From Monocercomonoides exilis (lineage: Eukaryota; Preaxostyla; Oxymonadida; Polymastigidae), in assembly GCA_001643675.2 (NCBI GenBank), contig LSRY02000048.1, positions 186,001-250,000 of the forward strand: 64,000 nt of DNA. The letters are read 5' to 3'. Within the stretch, counting starts at the first letter, position 1. Each line of letters opens with the position of its first letter. The notes beneath the pieces were generated by a model. It saw only the letters and a list, made by a program, of their open reading frames with translations. It searched no databases and was not told where the DNA came from. Positions 28,001 through 38,856 of the stretch are shown here, in pieces. A program made the translations under genes and the position numbers.

Positions 28001-29132
28001 ATCCTGCCATCTGCGTCAGATCACGTATCACCAGCCCTCCTCCATCGGCAGCTGCCTCACAGCTGCGAAACTCCACATTTTCCAACTTCACTTTCCCTTT
28101 CATCGCACCAATCATCGCCCCTCCCCCACGAACAGCCCTTCCCCAATCAAATATTGTATCGACAATGTTCAGTTCACTCTCCGGGTGCATCATCTCAAAA
28201 TAGATGCAGCCACCATTTTCTGATTTCTGCGATTGCATCGAAGATATCTTGCATTCAGATATAGTAATCGCCACTTTTTTGTCTGCCCCACTTTTCGCTT
28301 CGAGCAGCGCTGGCCCTGCATTTGCCCTCTCAACAGAGCCAAAGTGGCTTCCTTCCAGCGTGAACGAAGACCGAAGTTCCAGGGCACATTCTTTTTCAAG
28401 CTTTGCATGGTCCATTTGAAGACTCTTCAATTTTTGAACAGCAACATCTTCGGATATGTGCAGGATGGCCGCACTAGAAAGATAGTAATACCCCAAGTAA
28501 CCCCAATGAAATCCATCAATTGACAATTTTCCTTCTGTTATTCTCAATATCGAAAATGGCGCATATTCATCTGTCCATTTTTGAAAACATATTCCGACAT
28601 GCCTTATCGTCAAGGCTCCGCCAACGCCCCTAGAAAGAATCACCGCGGAAGAGGCTTCTGCTTCCTTTGATAGCTTATCAGTTTTGAATGGAATAAGATT
28701 AAACATCAAATGTTCCAGCGTCAGTGTTTTCTCATTCACCATGTGGGACTTCCCTTTCGCAACAATGCCATCCAATTCAAAATCAAGTGTTTTGCCCGCG
28801 CCCTGCTTCGATGCTGCTGCTATCCCAAGGCTGAAATCTTTCAAAAACTGAAAACCGTATGGAATTTCAGCGGAATCAACAATTTTGACGGACTTATCTC
28901 CAGGGCCTTCCCCAAGCAGCTCAATCCCTTTCGCAATTGTTTTGCACGGATCTGCTTCACTTCCACAGTTCTGCTTCGAATCGTCTCCTTTTTCAGAAAC
29001 AAAAACGGCATCAACAGCTGCCTCGGGACAGCCATCGGAAAATGCATTTGACCGATTTTTGTTATCGCGCTGCGGAGCGGGACAACTGGCAAACAGACAG
29101 TTCGCGAGAATCAAAGTCAAAAACATTTTCAT
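25026..29132 (-). CDS. Beta-helix-type surface membrane protein, 1368 aa (left-arm copy, intact)
   Basis: One uninterrupted exon from ATG (MKMFLTLILANCLFASC, signal peptide) to a stop after a basic tail. Three modules start with a Cys motif: CGSEADPCKTIAKGI near residue 57, CGRRGKMACKTMKQAL near 495, and CGAKERPCDLLSTAI near 865. Each is followed by strands with recurring GGG/GGA and F..C words (GGAMIGAMKG, GGGMAIHLG), consistent with right-handed parallel beta-helix folds. A transmembrane helix (VAVIVSVSVCSVAAVVGVVI, about 1329-1351) precedes RKRKRR. I infer a type I surface protein. Codon use is noticeably more GC-rich than the surrounding DNA. It points toward the outer end of the palindrome. 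The right arm holds the same gene with a frameshift. Confidence 0.92.
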   Translation of the reverse strand: MKMFLTLILANCLFASCPAPQRDNKNRSNAFSDGCPEAAVDAVFVSEKGDDSKQNCGSEADPCKTIAKGIELLGEGPGDKSVKIVDSAEIPYGFQFLKDFSLGIAAASKQGAGKTLDFELDGIVAKGKSHMVNEKTLTLEHLMFNLIPFKTDKLSKEAEASSAVILSRGVGGALTIRHVGICFQKWTDEYAPFSILRITEGKLSIDGFHWGYLGYYYLSSAAILHISEDVAVQKLKSLQMDHAKLEKECALELRSSFTLEGSHFGSVERANAGPALLEAKSGADKKVAITISECKISSMQSQKSENGGCIYFEMMHPESELNIVDTIFDWGRAVRGGGAMIGAMKGKVKLENVEFRSCEAAADGGGLVIRDLTQMAGFECRNGTFRGCKAKTGGGMAIHLGEETRLIDEILFKNCFFSDNSAGQCGNDLALCSEGDVEMSRTPFDADSFSVTKDHRVGAIKKDGAIVFYEDWLRFDTLDIDVDGENGEDSAECGRRGKMACKTMKQALLNCLAGRAFTVYAAEDGNKYDAEPIMIEERSAKVANRKDNVISITTVLDEAKAHPGEGLFNVRQNANFGLYRADVQVDTTRQSGRDNGLFVCDGDRACADIYRVNISCTDSQQILNCVLIECKMGTLYMNEVFISHFTSSFALVLVEAGEYVDLIRLSMDTVSTMSTAQSIVTILAGCRQLSFNDGKFSNCRSTEHRLGGVLHLEIGNGNYYSFYGAEFKNCSCKGAQMTSDGQGLMLNEESKGGAMFIRVGDEITGAVNLRLNGMRFSECWADRGELVYLSFPSGRKQIKEELFEFEMEEIYGKANLMLLEERKGGEANVVDLLSDEANRLPYHSQNIYVGGAKASDDKVCGAKERPCDLLSTAIEHGIHVKVMTMHVIGRVFVNEPFLIDEFVTLTSASVPSSEWEQGSGTTWKMLSGAEKNRGILRIGANMKAEESTAVFYMDNCYLKFEHIDMEYPDAVEGDALDVICSKSFLKITDVVFRPWYTGLKGENVKGGEGRALPYRLIVFGHRWETFTQLVIYGRNGNITSSKQHKEWKDGKEGEEKRSSVLRLEEPFASRDGMNGVGEEESQLCLWDCGLVCLQEESFVEMEDSRFVDIGEGAIYGTQSCLSLNNCSFVNNHPIGKDWEKFASLRNNIRFLEKEREKPLFINSLAAGSDGLEGRPFGMLVEVEVGGRAAENMDSYFFSPVLKNATMIKKAKETAEQGKGGKIESDEGARAVIQGCYLFPCGLTVEASKKRVGGRKEWIECPVSEYVNETEMRVEIPSSLLDGDEYTSLVCRLRYPSGISEGEKRSTEYITLAKQKKEDPKKLTTAQLVAVIVSVSVCSVAAVVGVVIVACVVRKRKRRQYKRIADEKN

Positions 29133-31738
29133 AGAAAGACAATTGGTTGTTGATCAACAAAAAGAAAATAATTATCAAAAATGTTCTTGTTCCAAACAAT
29201 CTTTTGAAACGCTTCGTCTCGGAAAAACTGCGCCATGCTCCAGATATTTTTTTCTTCCTGGGGTTGCAGTTTTCGCATTTCGGAATGCACATCAGAAAGA
29301 AAAAACAACATATTTTCTGCTGTTTGAGTAAGAAGAAAAAGAGACATATTTTTGTGTCGACGAATAATATTCCATTTTTATTCCGAAATATTTTTCCTTC
29401 CACTTTTTGTATGTTTCACACACACAAAAATAATTACAACAAATCATTCATTCAAAGAAAATGAATCGAAACAGTTGCTTCAAAACAAAAATTGCAACAA
29501 AACAAGAATCCCCAAAGCAACTTTTTCATTTGATTCTTTCATTTGTGTTTCACGAGAAGGGATTTTTTTTTGAAAAGGAAGATCAAAGCTTATGTGGTGC
29601 TGTTTTCCCAGCGAATGAGGGCAACTGAGGCTTTGGAGAGGCGTGAAACTATTCTCATTGGCCCATTGCTATTCACTCGCCCCGATCTTCTTCGCGATGA
29701 CATTCATCCCATTTTCTCGGGAAAGACAGCGCTTCATATGTTGAAGCAGAATCGATTTTCCTGATGATGGAGCTTCCCATTTTTTCATTTTCTTCCATCC
29801 CAGCTTCCTCTCTTGGGTTGTGTTTGGCCATCAGTTTCTCTTCGTTGTTGATTCTGCCTTCAAGCAAGTGCTTTTCCACTTTCTCTCCCACAAATCTTGA
29901 ATCGGTGCACTCTGGTGCGTTCGTCCTCTCTCTTTCCTCTTCTCATTGACACCTTCAAATGTGCCTGCGTCTCTCAACAACTTGAACCATATCCACATCA
30001 TCCACACATCCTGCGCTGCTGATGCTGACTGAACGGTCATTCAGAACATCAGAAGGACCACCACACAGAACAGCATGCTCGCGTCAGTCACAAACAGAAC
30101 ACGCAAAGCAGCAGAGACTTCTTTTTGCAAATGCTCATCTCACAGCATGCCCACAGCTCCAGAAACAGAACAGACAAAGGAATCGCCAATGTTGCAAAGC
30201 AGAGACCTCCACAATTCATTCCCATCTGCTGCTATTTGCCGCATCAAGAAAAGGTCAATCTCCAAAATCACACACACACACACACACACGAAGTGAACAG
30301 CAGAAGGCAAAGCGAAGCAAATGGCAGTTCGTTTTCTTGAGGCAAGGAAAATTGAATATTATTCATGACAGTTGTGAGTGAATGTCTGCAGATGGCTGAG
30401 GAAAGGGAATTTGGTTGCAGGGGAAGCAAGTATGAAGGAGATAAAGACGATCCGCTGTTGAAGAAGATGCACAGAATCCAGCGGATGCAGAAACAGAAAC
30501 AGAAACAGAAACAGAAACAGAAACTGAAACTGAAACTGAAACTGAAAAAGATGATGATGATGAGCTGAAATCGAATGATATTTTTTCAGGCCAAATGTTG
30601 AACATGGAACTGAAGAAGCTGTTGTGGAACAGCAACATTTTGAATTGCCCTTGTGACAAATTATGTAAGGGCTGAAAACATGTTGCAAACAAAGCAAATC
30701 ATGATTGACTCAATTTTTTTTTCCCCCAAAAGGGTGCAACAAAGCAGAAGATGCAAATCAATGTGGAGCAAAGCTCAGCAACACAACGAGAGACAACTTT
30801 TCTTCGTTTGGATCGTTCTATCAAAGGCTCGATTGCCTTCATAATCGCAATGCACAAAATATTCTTCTGAGAAAAACTTCGATCATCCAGTTCATTTCCT
30901 TCACTCATTTATTGTCATTTTCCTGCCTTCTAATTGGACAACAGCTTTCTTTGTTGAAAACGCTTCAATGTGTTTCTCTTCTTTTTCAAGAATTCCAAAT
31001 TGAAAAACAACTTGTTTTTGCTCCTCTTAACACAGCTGTTAATTATTGCTGAACTTGTTTTCATCACCAATAGCAGCAAAAGTTGAATGAAACTGCATTA
31101 AATCCACACATCCCTATATTTTAAGTTTATTATTCTATTCAAAGCTCCTTTCCTTTTTTATCCTGCTTCACAAAGCAAACTAATCACCTTTTCAAATGCA
31201 AATCAGACATTTTGCTATTCTAAGGGCTGCAAATGGAAATATCTTCACATTAATCGTGAGACTCACACCATCTTGAATATGGCAATAAACAACAGAAACT
31301 ATTGAAAATTGTTATTCATTCAAAGGCATTTCATATGAAAAAACAAGAAAATGAAAGCCAAATTTGGCGATTTCTTGTGATTGCCCCAGCCACCACTGGA
31401 AATAATTCTCACAATTCAGAGACAGATAACATCTGATGTTCTCTTATTTTGTGGATGGATAATTTCGTTTTGAAAAACAAAAAATGATGACGATCAGAAC
31501 ATCCATAACAACATACGCCAATAATTTATGATTTTCTTATTTATTTAAACCTTGCAAAAAATACCAATGCAAAAAATGATGGTTTGGGGACTGAAATTTA
31601 AATGGTTGTTTGAAGGATAAAATTTTTTGTAAACTTCTTCTATCCAAACATATACGAATTTGATATGAATGATAAAATTTTGGATGTCTTCTGAATTAAA
31701 TTCATTTTCAAAGAAGCAGGAGAATGAAATGACTAAAA
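29133..31738. other. Palindrome arm upstream of the surface-protein gene (left)
   Basis: 2.6 kb, mostly near-identical to 36945-38856 on the other arm. It holds CT/GA-rich stretches, a CA run near 30272-30289 and CAGAAA/CTGAAA tandems (about 30488-30546). Two minus-strand open stretches may be coding remnants. The one at about 29676-29920 reads SRFVGEKVEKHLLEGR and EALSFPRKWDECHREED. The one at 30699-30908 is an ATG-started frame with a hydrophobic segment. Neither has a convincing gene model, and conservation between the arms is not evidence here because the arms are nearly identical. The region may also hold the promoter of the surface gene. Confidence 0.4.
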
Positions 31739-33137
31739 ATGCAACAGGCTTGCGTTCACTACAACAATGAATTCATGTTATTTGCATTTTTTTCTTTCTT
31801 TTTTTTTTTTTTTTTTGAAGAATTGTTGGAAGAACTGAAAGATTGCTTTGAAGACAATCAGAAACAGAAAATTGAGGAATTGAATAAATTGATTGATAGA
31901 ATGAATAAAGATGAATTTGAATCTATTTTTTTCAGAGGAATTGTTCAATAAAATCGATAAAATGATTGAAAATAAAAACATGACATTGGACAATGTCATT
32001 TTGCTGATGAAGCACATTGGATATTGCACAGCACTGATTAACATACGGTTTTTTGGCTTTGAAAATTTATCTTTGAGCAAAAGATTTGAGAAGATGATTG
32101 CTTTTGAAAATGAGAAGAAAGAAGGAAAGAATGAAAGGCTTCTTGTTGATCTTTACGAATGCTATGCTTCCTTAAGATCCAACTTCTCAAAGGAATGGAT
32201 ATCAATCATTGTGCCTTGCATTCTGAAAGCTGCATTGAGGAAAGAGGAAAGCAAAGAAGTCCAGAAAGGCGTGGAAATGGCATTGCTGGCTTTGTGTAAT
32301 ACTAAATATTATGTATGAGCACTTCTATTTCCTTTTTGAAGTTATTGAATTTTTTCATTTTTTTATAAATTTATCGAACAAGAACTTTACCTAAATGAGA
32401 TCAAAGAAATCATCAAATATCATCAAGAACACAACAATCTGACTCGACTTGCCTATCAATCTGCTTGGAAGTTTTTGATAAACAGATTGTTCTGTGACGA
32501 AGACTTGGAAAGGTTAATTGCAAACGAGCTGCATTTTGCGAGAGAAGCGGCAAAAAAGCTTGAAGAAATATCGAAATGTGTGGATTGGAAGAAGAGAAAA
32601 GAGGAAGTGAGCAGAGAAGAAATGAAAGAAGCAAATATTTCAAAGAGATAGATCAGAATGTTGAAGCTTTTCGCTGAACCATGCAAATCGAGGAGTGAAG
32701 AGAATGAAAGGTTTATTGGGAGCATTGTTCAAGTGTTTCGAGCAACAAAGGGAAATCACAGAGAAATTTGTGAGATGTGCATTCAATATATAGAAACTTT
32801 GGTGGAAAAAGGAAATTTTCAAATTGATGGATTGGTTAAAAGTGGAGCTGTTGATGTGTTTTTGGAGAAAGTTCAGCAAATAACAATTGAAGACTCAAAC
32901 ACATTCAGTTGTTAAGAATTTTTTGTTGCAATTTCCAGAAAATTGAAAAGAAATGCAAATGATGAAATCGACGAAGCGAAAAGAAAAGCAACAAAAATGG
33001 AGTTGTTTGAAAAGATGGAAGAAGAAGGATACGAAGACATCATCACAAGCTTTCATGGAACGCTGCTGAATATCATAAGCGACAATCCAGATTACCAACC
33101 GTCAAGAGATTCATTTGATTATTTTGTGCATCTGTAA
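31739..33137 (+). pseudogene. Family A helical protein, broken copy in left arm
   Basis: The translated pieces align along the intact gene at 34843-36314: QKQKIEELNKLIDRM, MTLDNVILLMKHIGYC, KNERLLVDLYECYA, LNEIKEIIKYHQ, NELHFAREAAKKLEE, and DDEIDEAKRK-like NDEIDEAKRKATKMELFEKM. A frame slip lies near 31925, an in-frame TAG near 32648 (where the intact copy has Trp), and a TAA near 32912. These are three independent lesions, so it is dead under standard decoding. Its inverted partner lies at the mirrored position across the palindrome centre. The low identity suggests this inner part of the palindrome escaped the homogenisation that kept the core alike. Confidence 0.8.
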
Positions 33138-33498
33138 AACAATTTTTCGAACCAATTCTTTGAATTAAATCTTCAGCAGAGAAAAGAAAAAGAAAAAGAA
33201 AAATGGAATGAAAAAGAAACAAAGTTTCAGAAGAGACGGACAGAAGCAAATGAACAAACGAAAGAAAAAGAAAAAGAGAGAAGAGAGAAGAAAAGATTTC
33301 TTTCAAAAGCAGCTTTTTTGGATGGGCAATAAGAATATTCTACACAAATTGTGGATTCTTCATTCTTTTAAATTATTCTTCTCATTATCATCTTCTGCTT
33401 ATGCTACAATCTCACTTAAACAATCATTCACTTGCACAACATCAGTTTTCATTTATTCAATCGGTCCTTCTTCTTTTTCTTCTTCTGTTTAACTCATA

Positions 33499-33822
33499 TT
33501 GTCTTTTCCTTCTCTGAATGAACCAGCCAATATCATTTCTCACGTTTGGAATGAGAACTCGTCTGAGAGTCTGAAAGATCAACTTTCTGCTCACCTTTCA
33601 AAGCCAAAATGCAAAACCGATGAAAGCACAGAAAAGGAAGCCTGGAAAGAATACAGCACATCTGTTGGTGAGACATCTGCATCTGCGTTGCCTGAAGATC
33701 TGCCAACTGCAAGTCAAGAATTAGCAACCACTCCAACCACGGAATTCAAGAAAGAAAATGCTCTGAATCTGATAAACGAACTGGCAGAGTTGAAGGGTCT
33801 TATAAATGGGTTTTCGCTGTGA
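33499..33822 (+). CDS. Possible orphan exon near the palindrome centre
   Basis: A 108-codon open stretch encodes a mixed, Ser/Glu/Pro-rich sequence ending in NALNLINELAELKGLINGF before a TGA. The composition is more protein-like than the surrounding AT-rich DNA, and it could be the last exon of a gene whose upstream exons I cannot define. There is no ATG at its start and no recognised domain. I see no mirrored copy on the other side of the centre. It may equally be chance. Confidence 0.25.
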   Translation: MSFPSLNEPANIISHVWNENSSESLKDQLSAHLSKPKCKTDESTEKEAWKEYSTSVGETSASALPEDLPTASQELATTPTTEFKKENALNLINELAELKGLINGFSL

Positions 33823-34842
33823 AAATTTCCTCACATCAAAATTATTATTATTTTTTTTAACAAACATTGTGTATGTAGAGAAATCTTTCTAATTTGTTTG
33901 AAAAGTTCCATTGTCTTATTTTTTGTGTGATTATGTTTTCATATCTTACAAAATTTGCGCCTCACTCAATTATGTCTTTAAAATATCTTTTTTCTTCACA
34001 ATTATTTCAATTGTTGTTTTTCAAATGTTTCTGAAACTTGTGAAATATTGACTTTTATCGATATTTGTTAACATTTGTTTCCATTTTGAGAATTTTTGCA
34101 AAATAAGCATTTTAAAATTCATAGCAGGTTTGATTCAAGAGTCAAATTAACAATCCAAGCGAACAAAAGATGAATGAAAAACAGATTTTTTTTGCAAGAA
34201 CGTGCTCTTCACGATTTGAAGATTGCATCTTCATATTCTTCCTTTTCATTATCATCCTCCTCTTCGTCTTCTTATTTCTTAACTGTATTTGGCTGAAAAG
34301 TTTTTGATCAAAAAACAAGCAGAATTTTAAGATGAAAGAGAAAAGCTTTCCAAATGAAAGAAAAAGAGGGAATGAAAAATGATGTCAGACTGAAGAGGAA
34401 GAGGATTTGGTAGGATTTTTTGTTTTTGAAGTTGAGAATCAAGAATTGGTCACAAAAAATCAAAAGAAAGTTCTTTTTCTTCGTGTTCATTCGCTTCTTC
34501 TCAAACATCTATCGGTTTTTTCTCGTTTCATTTCTCTTTATCATTTCAACAAATTCACAGGAATTCCAAAAAAAGCGGAGAAGAGGCAATGAAATAATAA
34601 ATGGAAGGAAATGATGATTATTTTTTTATGAAACTTCTGAGCAGATGGGATTTTTTGAGTTTTCTTAATCCCAAAATAGAAGGATTTGAATGTTATATTT
34701 CATGTTATTTCACTTTACAGAATTTTAATGAAGTGAAAAAGAAAAAGATATAAAACTAACTTTACATTTGTTAATGTGACAAAATACTGAATGAAAAATA
34801 AACAAAAAATTTGAGTTACAGAATAAATATCATTTCACTTTC
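33823..34842. other. Palindrome centre, unique AT-rich spacer
   Basis: The symmetry centre (about 33,990) falls here. I see no inverted similarity between the two sides of this stretch and no gene; short open frames at 34308-34614 overlap on both strands and look random. Confidence 0.5.
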
Positions 34843-36314
34843 TCAAACATTTACAAAATAATCTGTTGAATATCCTGGAATTGTGCATTCAAATTTATAC
34901 ACTAAAAATGAAAATATTTCCTCAAAGCTTATGATCACATCTTCGAATCCTTCGTTTTCCATCTTTTCAAACACGTTCCTTTTCAACCTTTTTCTTTTCG
35001 CTTCATCTATTTCATCGTCTGTGCTTTCTTCCAATTTTCTTGAGGGACCCTCAAAGAATCTAAAGCAATATAAATTGATTTCGTCACTTAATGTTGGCTG
35101 ATGAAGTTCTTCAAAAACAACATCCATAGATCTGCTCTTCAACAAATCTTCAATTTTCACTGATTTGCTTATTGCTGCTTCTTTCAAGGAATGAATGCAT
35201 CTTCTGCAAATTTCTCTATGACTATCCTTTGCCACCCGAAATACATTCACAACACTGCTGACAAGCCCAGCAAGTTCTTTATTCCACAAATTGCATGCCT
35301 CGAAGAAAGATTTCAACGTTCTGATCCATCTCTTTACAACATTTGCTTCTTTCGCTTCTTCTCTGCTCATTTCCTCTTTTTTCTTCTTCCAATCCACGCA
35401 TCTTGTCAGATCTTCCAGTTCCTTCACTGCTTCTCTGACAAAATGCAGTTCATTCATTATCATTCCTCCCAATCTTTTGTCGAAATTAAATCTATTTATC
35501 AAAAAATCCCAAGCAGATTGATACGCGAATCTCGACAGATTGTGGCGTTTTTGATGATATTCGATGATTTCTTTGATTTCATTGATATATCGTTCTTGCT
35601 TTATTTCCTAATAAAAATTTGAGAGAAATCAATAAATGAAACAAAAATTATTGCACTAACAAACAAACAAAAAGTGCACACCACCCAATACCAAATATTG
35701 CTCGAAGCCACCAAAGCCATTTCCACTTCTTTTTGTGTTTCTTCGTTTTCTTTCTTGTTTGATGCAGCTTTCAGAAGGTGTAGCATGCAAATAACAATAA
35801 CATTGTCTGGTATAAAACATTTACTTGTGATTAAATGGCATTCGCAAAGATCAACAAGAAGTCTTTCATTCTTTTCTTCTTTTTTCTCATCTTCTTCAAC
35901 AATCATCTTCTCAAATCTTTTGCTCAGTTCAGAATCGTAATAATGGTCGCTCCATGCTCCAGTCAGCGCTTTGCAATATCCAATGTGCTTTGACAGCAAA
36001 ATAGCCCTGTCCAATGTCATGTTTTTTTCTTCAATCATTTTTCCAATTTTGTTCAAATTGTTAATTGTGAAAATGGATTCAATTTCATCTTCGTCCATCT
36101 CATCCATAATTTCCCTTATTTCTTCGATTTTTTGTTTCTGTTCAATTTCAGTGCAATGGTCCAGTTCGTTGAACAAAACTTCAAAAAAAACGGAAAATAA
36201 AAGGAGAAACAGTAATCATAAATTCAAAAATATCAATGTTTGCAAACCATTGAACTTTTCTGTGATATTCATCTTCTGTATTTTTTGTATTGCGTCATCC
36301 TGAAGACACATCAT
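34843..36314 (-). CDS. Family A helical protein, intact copy (3 exons)
   Basis: My model: exon 1 36314-36248 (MMCLQDDAIQKIQKM...), intron with donor GTTTGC and acceptor TTTGAAG; exon 2 from 36178; exon 3 35607-34843. The exon 2 donor is uncertain. An in-phase choice is GTTAGT at 35660, but the paralogues suggest a site about 25-30 bases earlier. The product is about 450 residues, Glu/Lys-rich and predicted largely helical, with words MDEMDEDEIESIF, MTLDRAILLSKHIGYC and NELHFVREAVKELEDL. No signal peptide or membrane helix is visible. I do not recognise a known domain; the repeated helical texture could be ARM/HEAT-like, but that is a guess. Paralogues at 31739-33137 and 3320-4215 are broken, so this is the only intact copy in the window. 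Confidence 0.7.
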
Positions 36315-38856
36315 TTTCTTCAAGCACACAGATACAAAACAAAACAGTTCGGAAAAATAGAAAAATGAACAGGTAACATAGTCATTTTAATTTCAGTATT
36401 CAAACTTATCTTTAAAGTGTTAATATTTTAAGAGAGTAATTGAGAAGAAGAACAACGATTCAACAATTTGGATTTGTTGTTATGGCTGTAATGATCGGAA
36501 TCATTGTTTATTTTTTCAAAACGAAATTGTCCATCCACAAAATAAGAGAATATCAAATATAATCCATCTATGAATAATGCGATTTATTCCCAGTGATGGT
36601 TGGAGGCAATCACAAGAAATCGTCAAATTTGGCTTTCATTTTCTTGTTTTTTCATATGAAATGCCTTTGAATGAATAACAGTTGACAATGGTTTCTGTTG
36701 TTTATTGCCATATTCAAGATGGTGTGAGTCTCTCGATTAATGTGAAGATATTTCCATTTGCAGCCCTTAGAATAGCAAAATGTCTGATTTGCATTTGAAA
36801 AGGTGATTAGTTTGCTTTGTGAAGCAGGATAAAAAAGAAAAGGAGCTTTGAATAGAATAATAGACTGAAAACAAAGGAATATGTGGATTAAACGCGGTTT
36901 CATTCAACTCTTTCTGTGATTGGTGATGATAACAAGTTTAGCAAGAATTAACAGCTGTGTTAAGAGGAGCAAAAACAAGTTGTTTTTCAATTTGGAATTC
37001 TTGAAAAAGAAGAGAAACACATTGAAGCGTTTTCAACAAAGAAAGCTGTTGTCCAATTAGAAGGCAGGAAAATGACAATAAATGAGTGAAGGAAATGAAC
37101 TGGATGATCGAAGTTTTTCTCAGAAGAATATTTTGTGCATTGCGATTATGAAGGCAATCGAGCCTTTGATAGAACGATCCAAACGAAGAAAAGTTGTCTC
37201 TCGTTGTGTTGCTGAGCTTTGCTCCACATTGATTTGCATCTTCTGCTTTGTTGCACCCTTTTGGGGGAAAAAAAAATTGAGTCAATCATGATTTGCTTTG
37301 TTTGCAACATGTTTTCAGCCCTTACATAATTTGTCACAAGGGCAATTCAAAATGTTGCTGTTCCACAACAGCTTCTTCAGTTCCATGTTCAACATTTGGC
37401 CTGAAAAAATATCATTCGATTTCAGCTCATCATCATCATCTTTTTCAGTTTCAGTTTCAGTTTCAGTTTCTGTTTCTGTTTCTGTTTCTGTTTCTGTTTC
37501 TGCATCCGCTGGATTCTGTGCATCTTCTTCAACAGCGGATCGTCTTTATCTCCTTCATACTTGCTTCCCCTGCAACCAAATTCCCTTTCCTCAGCCATCT
37601 GCAGACATTCACTCACAACTGTCATGAATAATATTCAATTTTCCTTGCCTCAAGAAAACGAACTGCCATTTGCTTCGCTTTGCCTTCTGCTGTTCACTTC
37701 GTGTGTGTGTGTGTGTGTGTGATTTTGGAGATTGACCTTTTCTTGATGCGGCAAATAGCAGCAGATGGGAATGAATTGTGGAGGTCTCTGCTTTGCAACA
37801 TTGGCGATTCCTTTGTCTGTTCTGTTTCTGGAGCTGTGGGCATGCTGTGAGATGAGCATTTGCAAAAAGAAGTCTCTGCTGCTTTGCGTGTTCTGTTTGT
37901 GACTGACGCGAGCATGCTGTTCTGTGTGGTGGTCCTTCTGATGTTCTGAATGACCGTTCAGTCAGCATCAGCAGCGCAGGATGTGTGGATGATGTGGATA
38001 TGGTTCAAGTTGTTGAGAGACGCAGGCACATTTGAAGGTGTCAATGAGAAGAGGAAAGAGAGAGGACGAACGCACCAGAGTGCACCGATTCAAGATTTGT
38101 GGGAGAGAAAGTGGAAAAGCACTTGCTTGAAGGCAGAATCAACAACGAAGAGAAACTGATGGCCAAACACAACCCAAGAGAGGAAGCTGGGATGGAAGAA
38201 AATGAAAAAATGGGAAGCTCCATCATCAGGAAAATCGATTCTGCTTCAACATATGAAGCGCTGTCTTTCCCGAGAAAATGGGATGAATGTCATCGCGAAG
38301 AAGATCGGGGCGAGTGAATAGCAATGGGCCAATGAGAATAGTTTCACGCCTCTCCAAAGCCTCAGTTGCCCTCATTCGCTGGGAAAACAGCACCACATAA
38401 GCTTTGATCTTCCTTTTCAAAAAAAATCCCTTCTCGTGAAACACAAATGAAAGAATCAAATGAAAAAGTTGCTTTGGGGATTCTTGTTTTGTTGCAATTT
38501 TTGTTTTGAAGCAACTGTTTCGATTCATTTTCTTTGAATGAATGATTTGTTGTAATTATTTTTGTGTGTGTGAAACATACAAAAAGTGGAAGGAAAAATA
38601 TTTCGGAATAAAAATGGAATATTATTCGTCGACACAAAAATATGTCTCTTTTTCTTCTTACTCAAACAGCAGAAAATATGTTGTTTTTTCTTTCTGATGT
38701 GCATTCCGAAATGCGAAAACTGCAACCCCAGGAAGAAAAAAATATCTGGAGCATGGCGCAGTTTTTCCGAGACGAAGCGTTTCAAAAGATTGTTTGGAAC
38801 AAGAACATTTTTGATAATTATTTTCTTTTTGTTGATCAACAACCAATTGTCTTTCT
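36315..38856. other. Palindrome arm upstream of the surface-protein gene (right)
   Basis: Mirror of about 29133-31680. From about 36470 to 36945 it matches with substitutions and small indels; from about 36945 on it is nearly identical. It carries the same CT/GA tandems, TG run and doubtful open stretches (37082-37291; about 38070-38315) as the left arm. No gene is called. Confidence 0.45.

Larger units (their letters stand above)
23303..31520. repeat. Left arm of a giant palindrome (outer and core part)
   Basis: This segment reappears in inverse orientation at about 36470-44679. Paired positions sum to about 67,980-67,991 throughout: 25026 with 42964, 29132 with 38857, 24315 with 43676, 31052 with 36938. 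The core (about 24315-31045) looks nearly identical between arms. I saw only two homopolymer length changes (C5/G6 at 26213, T9/A8 at 29563). Outside the core, alignment continues with many substitutions and small indels. The diverged inner part continues into the family A copies, up to about 33140. Confidence 0.92.

Noticed and set aside
25357-28523. Many long antisense open frames (for example 25485-26354) over the surface-protein gene, repeated in the right arm
   Set aside because: They lie opposite a gene with strong protein signature, have no domain character, and their conservation is explained by near-identity of the palindrome arms.
30022-30381. Open frames near 30.0-30.9 kb as genes because both arms preserve them
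   Set aside because: Arm conservation is not independent here; frames overlap on both strands and contain simple repeats (CA, CAGAAA).
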